Assembly (NCBI GenBank): GCA_021775195.1
Contig: JAJFIG010000405.1
Span: 1-11,226 of the forward strand
Length of the DNA stretch: 11,226 bases
Source of the DNA: Rhodospirillales bacterium
Lineage (GTDB): Bacteria; Pseudomonadota; Alphaproteobacteria; Rhodospirillales; 2-02-FULL-58-16
Direction: 5' to 3'
Shown: piece after piece, positions 7,101 to 11,226 of the stretch
Layout: every line of letters starts with the position of its first letter
Numbering within the stretch: position 1 is the stretch's first letter
Notes under the pieces: generated by a model
What the model was told of the DNA's origin: nothing
Databases searched by the model: none
The model's input: the letters and a program-made list of their open reading frames with translations, nothing else
Translations under genes and position numbers: made by a program

Positions 7101-8958
7101 GGATCTCCTTGGGCACGGTCGCGATCCGCATGCTGAGGACCCTGCGACGTTCGCCAGGGCTAAAGTGGACATTCGTGTAGCCCAGGGTGTTGGGGCTCCA
7201 GTAGGTGACGTTCGTGGACTTCGGTCTTGGGGGCCGCCTGCGAGTTGGAGCAGTCCCGCTTTCGACGCTCTGCACCCGGTGCAGGTAGGACGATGGCGGC
7301 TGCGACAGAAGGTGGGTAATCACGCCCCAGCGGCCGGCCGCCGGGTTGGCGGCGGCGAGGTCGATGAGGTTTTCCTCGACCGGGATCAGGCCGCCCCGCT
7401 GGTGATCCGGCGCCGGTCCGGGAACGGCATCCTTGGGTCCCCTGACCTCCACCAGCTTGAGGATCGGGGTACCGAAGGGATAGAGGTCCTCGCCATCCAC
7501 CTTCGCTGGCGGGCAGCCGCCACCGGCCGCGTATTTGGGCATCCTGGGCTTGATCGGCGTCTCGCTGTGGAGCGGCTTGCCGTAAACCAGCATCCATTTC
7601 TTCGACCGGTAGGAATGTTTTTCCCCCGTGCGTCTGATCTCGACCGTCAAACGGAGTGTCAGCGTGTCCTTGGGGTCGGGCGGCGCCGATCCTCCGCTGG
7701 GCTGGCCGAGGAGCCCGATGCCGGTGTCCGTGGGTGGCGGCGGCGGCGGGCTGTCCGGGTCCCGCGGCGGACGCTTGAGTTCGATCTCGATCTCGCCGCC
7801 GCTCCACTCGCGGCCGAAATAGCGCGACTCCCGGCCCTCGGGGCGGGGCTTCTGCTGTCCCTGGGCGCTGACCACCTCGGCCCTGTAGTGGTAGGTATAG
7901 GGTGGCTGGCTTTTTTCCGGATCGTACTTGAACAGGATCTCGCTATTCTGGATCGGGTTCAGTTCCTTGCCCCGCTCCAGGGGCAGGTTGATCTGGGTAA
8001 AGGAGCGCGCCGCCGCCGTCGCTCTCTTGTCGCCGAATAAGATGATGGCGCCGTCGTCCACCGCCGCCTCCACCTGGGTCGTGAATTCGAACTCCTCCCC
8101 CGCGGCCAGGTTCTCGGGCCAGGCCCTCAGGCTCTTGCGCCCCTTGTTGCGCAGCGCCGCGGCGCCGCAGAGGCCGATGGAAAAGTCCTCCCCCGGGGTG
8201 ATCCGCTCCGGCACCTTGAACACGCTCTGCATGGTATAGGCGGCCAGGGCTCCCGGTTGGACCGTGCTTTCTTCCGTCAGATGCATGTCGCCGGTGGTAC
8301 GCTCGCCCAGCACGTCGATGTCGTCGCCCGGGTCCCGGGACATCCAGTCGAGGACCAGGTCGCCGGGGCGGGGCCGGGCCTTGAGCGGGATAACCAGCTT
8401 GCGTTCGTTGGGTATCACGTCGGGGTCGTCGGCCTTGATCAGCAGCACCAGTTCCGCCTCGGCCTTGTCTTCCTCCGGCGGATCCTTGGGGGTGTCGAAG
8501 ACCAGCATCACCGCTTTCTCGAACTCGCCCGGCTCGAAGACCACCTTCTGGGGCGATTCCCAGCGGATGTTGGTCATGAACTCCGGCTTCTCGGCCACGG
8601 TTACGGTGAAGGTCTGCGCCGTCTCCGCCTCCGCTTCCCCGCCCTGTTCCGGCGTCCGCGGCGGCCTCGGCTCCTCGCCCGGCAGCGGCGGCAGTCCCCC
8701 GCCCAGGCGCTGGATGGTGATCTCGATGCGCTGGTCCGTGCGCCCGCTTTCCACCCACGCCGCGTATGGCGGCTTGGGGTCGTCCTCGAAATCGGGTGGT
8801 TTCTGCGGCTGCGCCGGAGTGACGGTGACGGGAGTGATCCGCGGCTGCTCCTGGGCCGCCGCCGGCGACACGGCCAGCAGGCCCAACGCCAGGACCCAGA
8901 GCAGCAGTCCGCCGCGCCCGTTATCCACCGCTTCATGATGTGCACCGGTTCTCGTCAC
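4177..8958 (-). CDS. Large exported mosaic protein with four PASTA repeats, Gly-Thr tract and Cys-rich modules
   Basis: A 1593-residue predicted exported protein of unknown function. Residues 1-35 are a signal peptide (core [13 protein letters not shown], cleavage after PAAA before QEQP). Residues 36-212 are Pro/Glu-rich with beta strands, perhaps Calx-beta or Ig-like (weak). Two beta regions, about 226-385 and 586-755, look distantly alike and flank a Pro-rich segment near 400-411. A Gly-Thr tract fills 836-873. Four PASTA repeats lie at 997-1272, two Cys4 modules at 1287-1371, a lipocalin-like domain at about 1384-1506, then a Gly-rich linker and a tail with Cys 1534, 1564, 1572 and 1585. 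PASTA domains bind peptidoglycan or beta-lactams in Ser/Thr kinases and PBPs; no kinase or PBP motif occurs here. The GTG start at 8958 is supported by GAGGA at 8966-8970. A GTG at codon 11 would also keep the signal peptide. Confidence 0.87.
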   Translation of the reverse strand: MTRTGAHHEAVDNGRGGLLLWVLALGLLAVSPAAAQEQPRITPVTVTPAQPQKPPDFEDDPKPPYAAWVESGRTDQRIEITIQRLGGGLPPLPGEEPRPPRTPEQGGEAEAETAQTFTVTVAEKPEFMTNIRWESPQKVVFEPGEFEKAVMLVFDTPKDPPEEDKAEAELVLLIKADDPDVIPNERKLVIPLKARPRPGDLVLDWMSRDPGDDIDVLGERTTGDMHLTEESTVQPGALAAYTMQSVFKVPERITPGEDFSIGLCGAAALRNKGRKSLRAWPENLAAGEEFEFTTQVEAAVDDGAIILFGDKRATAAARSFTQINLPLERGKELNPIQNSEILFKYDPEKSQPPYTYHYRAEVVSAQGQQKPRPEGRESRYFGREWSGGEIEIELKRPPRDPDSPPPPPPTDTGIGLLGQPSGGSAPPDPKDTLTLRLTVEIRRTGEKHSYRSKKWMLVYGKPLHSETPIKPRMPKYAAGGGCPPAKVDGEDLYPFGTPILKLVEVRGPKDAVPGPAPDHQRGGLIPVEENLIDLAAANPAAGRWGVITHLLSQPPSSYLHRVQSVESGTAPTRRRPPRPKSTNVTYWSPNTLGYTNVHFSPGERRRVLSMRIATVPKEIRPGKPFTVAANIIERIQNLDEHGCYWRDRNETSPRTVSLGLNVGGRAKVLSDGVGDLNTYCEDSTLTKHWGPGVYYLAGPDERQSAAIIDMTFSPAKPEIKSSRWYYYYDVKFSANGKIRSQTIESKLPLYTFGRRTDGKGFLAPGTKVKASDGTRMNNDVFFINAGSIQLKYMPVLSGEPGVMAKPYDHPAELNRPPRDSGGSGQVAEGDGPGGDGTGTGTGTGTGTGTATGTGTGTGTGTGTGTGTGTGTGTSGDGSGTGTQVANIPTDPNAVDPKQPDVAALITQFLSVAEPHQNATEGASFRFDPWGDLVGHALGGVALPRQAKPDDAGARAPTQYAWEERRKVDSVDHCMLETYVMAGLQGAPPTGCAGRHKGTVAKVVGLTSKQAKSKITPFKYKVRLRPGKAASTARKSGTVERQEPKAGTKLKRGEQVTLWIHAPFVDQRAVPELAGMTSRQAKKAIKKAGLKAKVRLGRAAAAAGDAGKVERQEPEAGTKVKPGTQVVVRVFTPPVTNQRTVPKLVGLSSKQARNRIKEAGLKAKVRPGPMAAARRDTGKVATQEPDPGTKVKAGSQVVVRVFKPPVDARQVPSVIGLTFEQAKTRLANAGLTAQRQDAGRASSRSDAGKVTGQKPAAGTKVKRGSAVVVSALGAYVPSQRERVAGLDCRRWPNSEGVWDNAKNKAVCRCKQGYEWRRAENACRRNKQTQIAIAKQVCANQMRGSIATWDDASQSARCTCPSGKRPNRNGSACVTGGDQQQGGDAYFVGLWAYMKTACAGRPPRSSGRQGSGGGGIAGAISEGISEGIEQALQTVGLSFFANGKFEALMIHNRQTVSTGRWTHNNGVLSFKSMTRGGMDGSGRVRERHSNRMVIVDQQSSQTMTLWRCSATPMSGSAGGGGRAGGGGGSQRTGNNCNALANQARRQLSSRAATGRQVEQRLRAAGCEDQLNSVCPSGTFGMNEWPQCVTALGYRY
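4441..4809 (-). other. Lipocalin-like small beta domain within the mosaic protein
   Basis: Residues about 1384-1506 show G-L-W near the start, [10 protein letters not shown], a G-R-W plus N-N-G-V-L-S-F stretch, and RMVIVDQQ before LWRC. This is the order of strands seen in lipocalin-like or META-like lipid- and ligand-binding minibarrels. A Gly/Ser-rich insertion sits between the first strand and FFANGKF. The assignment rests on pattern only. Confidence 0.4.
4846..5100 (-). other. Two tandem Cys4 modules within the mosaic protein
   Basis: Cysteines at 1287, 1306, 1308 and 1321, then 1336, 1356, 1358 and 1371, give C-x18-C-x-C-x12-C followed by C-x19-C-x-C-x12-C. Each module has a W-D near its middle and a Gly soon after the C-x-C. 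Even Cys number and an exported location fit disulfide bonding, as in EGF-like modules, although the spacing is not standard EGF. Confidence 0.7.
5143..5970 (-). other. Four tandem PASTA repeats within the mosaic protein
   Basis: Repeats begin near residues 997, 1063, 1133 and 1204 and end at 1272, each 66-71 residues. Each shows V-P-x-[LV]-x-G-[LM]-[ST]-x-x-Q-A-[KR] followed by a basic strand, then G-[KT]-V-x-x-Q-[EK]-P-x-[AP]-G-T-K-[VL]-K-x-G and a final V-x-[VL] strand. These are the hallmarks of PASTA. The plus-strand 14-mer TTGACCTTGGTCCC recurs at 5177, 5387 and 5600 (spacings 210 and 213 bp), showing duplication within the gene. Confidence 0.88.
6340..6453 (-). repeat. Gly-Thr hexanucleotide-type tract (19 dipeptides)
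   Basis: On the coding strand (GGN ACN) repeats 19 times, residues 836-873, with one Gly codon changed to Ala (GCT at 6409-6411). It is flanked by Gly/Asp/Ser-rich sequence (GDGPGGDG before, SGDGSGTGT after). Third bases vary freely, so it is not a perfect DNA microsatellite. It probably encodes a flexible linker between the beta-rich front half and the PASTA half. Confidence 0.9.
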
Positions 8959-8965
8959 GCCGCTG

Positions 8966-8971
8966 TCCTCA
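8966..8971 (-). promoter_or_regulatory. Ribosome-binding site overlapping the upstream stop codon
   Basis: The minus strand reads TGAGGA here: TGA (8971-8969) stops the upstream gene, and GAGGA (8970-8966) is the ribosome-binding site for the GTG at 8958, 7 nt away. This layout suggests translational coupling, and it decides the GTG start. Confidence 0.7.
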
Positions 8972-11226
8972 CTGCCTTTCGCCGGCGACTTCCAGCGCCA
9001 GGCTGAACTTCATCCTGGCCCAGGCCCGCAGCAGGTTCTGCTCCAGGGCCCTTTCCTTGAGCACCGGGATGTCGCCGTCCGTCGACATGCTGCCGCTGGC
9101 TAGGTCGGCCTTGATCCGCTCGCGCCCGGCGTCGGCCTCCCGCCGGGTCGCGTCGCCGCTCACGTCGTCTTCCGGGCGCCCCTCGACGGCCCGTTCGATA
9201 CGGTTGATCTCGTTGCGCACCGTGTTCTCGCCCCTGAGGGACGCGTCCATGGCCGTCTGGATGGCGTCCCGGTGCTCGGCCTCGGTGAGGATCCGGATCG
9301 TGCCATCCGGGTTGGGCACGAACTTGGGGATGATCAGGGGAATGGGGATGTTCATGTCCCGGTCCTTCATCGCCTTGTAGGTCGAGACCATGCGCTGGAG
9401 CATGGAGAAGGCCCGCTGGCGTTCCACCGGGTCGTCCGACTTGCGGGCCTTGTCGTAGGACTGGAACCAGACCTCCGCCGTCCGGGCGATGATCACCGGC
9501 AACAACGTCCGCATGCGCTGCAGCGCGATCTGGGCGTTCTCGATCTGCTTGGCGTCGCTATCCCCCAGGACCGACCACATGTCCGGGTTCTTTTCCTTCA
9601 TCTTGATCTCGGCGAGCCAGCGCAGGACCTCGATATCGCTGATGTCGCCGCCGTCGCCGTCGGGATCGTGCTTGTCGAAGATGGTCTCGTAGCGATCACC
9701 GTCGCCGCGCTCGGCCTGCGCGGTCTCCGTCTCCCGCATGGCCTTGGCGTCCTTGTAGATCTGGTTGTGGTAGCTGGCGTCGTCGCCCGTGCCGCCGGCC
9801 TTGTCCTTGCGGCCGTTGTAGTGCTTGTTGCCCTCCACATCGCTGATCTGGTAGGCGTCGATGGCGCGCAGGAACACCTTGCCCTTGTTCATCACCTCAC
9901 CCAGCAGCGCCTTCTTCTTGGCGTCCGTATCCACGGCGCCGACGGCGCCGGGGCTGTAGGCGGGATCGATGATCTTGCCGAAATAGCGCATCATGTCGAC
10001 CATGAGGCCGTGGCCGTTGGAGCGGTCCAGGGTCACCCATTCCAGGGGATTCTTGGCGCTCTTGCCCCACAGCACCTGGCCGCTGAAGGCATAGTTGTTG
10101 CGCGCCCAAGCGCTGCCGCCCTCGGTATAGAAACCGGTCGGGGCCGCGTGCTGCTGGGCGACGTTGACAAGCACGTCGGACACACCCGCCGTCGGCGAAT
10201 GGAACCGCACCAGGGATTCGACGAAGACCTCCGTATCCATGGTGCTGGGGGTCTTGACCAGCGCCAGCGGGTGGCCCTGTTCGGCGAAGTAGTCGACCAG
10301 GTCGGCCTTGAACTCGGCCTGGAACTTGGCCAGTTCCGCCGGCCCCAGGTCCACGTCCAGATAGGCGGTCATGTCGATGTCGCCGAAGATCCCCTGGTAT
10401 TCCGGGTTGCCTTCAGAAGCGCCGCCCTGGACCACCGAGGCCAGCTTGCCGCCGTACTTTCCGGCGTACCGGTCGTCGTTCATGAAGCCGGCCAACAACC
10501 CCTTGACCGTGGCGATCCGGATGGCGTCGATCTTCTTGGCCACCGCCCGGACCCGTTGCTTCTCGCCATAGGTCCGGGCGTTCTCGAAGGAATGCTTCAG
10601 GGCGCCGCGGATCACTTCGATGTCGAGCTCCGACCTCAGGACCTGGCCCTCCAGGCCCATCATGTCGCTTCGGGGGACCAGCCGCTCCAGGTCGTCGATG
10701 GAATGGGTCTTGGTCACCAGCACGGCCTTCATGTCCATGACCGTCCCGACGACCCGCGCCGTATTCAGCACCGCCGAGGCCTCCGGCGCCTGCGAGGTCC
10801 GCAACAGCTCGCCAACGGGGTGGGCCATCAGTTGCTCCAGGGCCAACTTTTTCAAGTTGTCCGCAGCCCATGGCCAGGACAGAAGGGTGTCGACCCAGCC
10901 CCGCAGCCGGTCGCGGTACTGGGACACACGTTCGAGTTCGCCGGCGGCGGTACGATAGGCATCGTAGGCTTGGCGCAGTTCCGGGCTGCGGAGTTCGCTG
11001 TTCAGTTCCTCGCGTAGGTCCTGGCGCCGGAACTCTTCGGCGGTTGTCCGCGAAGTCTTCTGTTCCAGGACGGTGAGCTCGTTGATCCGGCCGTTCAGGG
11101 CCCCGTACCGGGTGTCCAGGATCGCCCGGCTCGCCGCTGCCGAACCGACCAGGCCGTCATAGACTTCAGTCTGCGTGATCCAGTTGACGCTTCTTCCTGC
11201 CCCGTATGAAATGGTCCCCTCGAGGG
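8969..11226 (-). CDS. Large helical protein with nucleotidyltransferase-like and EF-hand-like motifs (5' end outside window)
   Basis: I do not recognise the family. The frame stays open from the stop (8969-8971) to the right edge: 751 visible residues, with no in-frame ATG in the last 300 bp. The GTG at 10927 is therefore probably internal and the start lies outside. The first visible part (about 10700-11224) is charged and helical, with repeated L-x-x-E/R patterns suggesting coiled coils. At 10373-10426 G-G-A-S-E-G-N...G-D-I-D-M matches the Pol-beta nucleotidyltransferase signature hG[GS]-x(9-13)-DhD, and D-T-E-V-F-V at 10220-10237 could supply the third carboxylate. A helical region follows. 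At 9629-9667 an acidic loop [13 protein letters not shown] sits between two helices, like an EF-hand with one extra residue. The end is again helical. Targeting is unknown because the N-terminus is missing. It heads the visible part of the leftward operon. Confidence 0.82.
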   Translation of the reverse strand, partial: LEGTISYGAGRSVNWITQTEVYDGLVGSAAASRAILDTRYGALNGRINELTVLEQKTSRTTAEEFRRQDLREELNSELRSPELRQAYDAYRTAAGELERVSQYRDRLRGWVDTLLSWPWAADNLKKLALEQLMAHPVGELLRTSQAPEASAVLNTARVVGTVMDMKAVLVTKTHSIDDLERLVPRSDMMGLEGQVLRSELDIEVIRGALKHSFENARTYGEKQRVRAVAKKIDAIRIATVKGLLAGFMNDDRYAGKYGGKLASVVQGGASEGNPEYQGIFGDIDMTAYLDVDLGPAELAKFQAEFKADLVDYFAEQGHPLALVKTPSTMDTEVFVESLVRFHSPTAGVSDVLVNVAQQHAAPTGFYTEGGSAWARNNYAFSGQVLWGKSAKNPLEWVTLDRSNGHGLMVDMMRYFGKIIDPAYSPGAVGAVDTDAKKKALLGEVMNKGKVFLRAIDAYQISDVEGNKHYNGRKDKAGGTGDDASYHNQIYKDAKAMRETETAQAERGDGDRYETIFDKHDPDGDGGDISDIEVLRWLAEIKMKEKNPDMWSVLGDSDAKQIENAQIALQRMRTLLPVIIARTAEVWFQSYDKARKSDDPVERQRAFSMLQRMVSTYKAMKDRDMNIPIPLIIPKFVPNPDGTIRILTEAEHRDAIQTAMDASLRGENTVRNEINRIERAVEGRPEDDVSGDATRREADAGRERIKADLASGSMSTDGDIPVLKERALEQNLLRAWARMKFSLALEVAGERQ

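Noticed and set aside
10925..10927. GTG at 10927 as start of the NTase-like protein
   Set aside because: The same frame is open for a further 300 bp to the window edge, and the translation there continues as plausible charged helix (for example [18 protein letters not shown]). An internal Val is more likely.
9272..11017. 581-codon open frame on the plus strand opposite the NTase-like gene
   Set aside because: Arg/His/Val/Leu/Gly-rich with no recognisable motif. The minus frame has normal composition and continues open beyond both ends of this shadow.

Overview
The window is about 11.2 kb of high-GC bacterial DNA (roughly two-thirds G+C by eye, with G/C-ending codons throughout). It most likely comes from an alphaproteobacterium. 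The best evidence is a DUF2849 protein, a family typical of alphaproteobacterial sulfur-assimilation loci, directly behind cysK. I see no rRNA, tRNA, CRISPR array, insertion sequence or phage gene.

Left part (1-2268, rightward genes): the C-terminal two-thirds of a class I FAD/NAD(P) disulfide oxidoreductase that starts outside the window; a roughly 106-bp gap with a bulged hairpin; cysK (cysteine synthase A); then a small DUF2849 gene 16 bp downstream with a very strong ribosome-binding site. The last two look like a short sulfur-assimilation operon, but no cysI, cysH or cysG follows.

Right part (2281-11226, leftward genes): three genes read right to left in an apparent operon that converges on DUF2849 across only 12 bp. 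First in transcription order is a large helical protein that continues past the window edge. It carries a nucleotidyltransferase-like G-G...D-I-D signature and an EF-hand-like acidic loop. Ten bases later, in a stop/ribosome-binding-site overlap that suggests translational coupling, comes a 1593-residue predicted exported mosaic protein. It has a signal peptide, beta-rich regions, a 38-residue Gly-Thr tract, four PASTA repeats, two Cys4 modules, a lipocalin-like small beta domain and a Cys-containing tail. Thirty-six bases after that is a 619-residue predicted exported Sel1-repeat protein with 13 repeats, apparently built by duplicating a block of five.

I infer that the leftward genes act together at or outside the inner membrane: the PASTA and Sel1 proteins look like binding or scaffolding modules, and the first protein may be an enzyme or effector. 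I recognise no described system with this composition, so this is the candidate novelty. The left part is ordinary metabolism.
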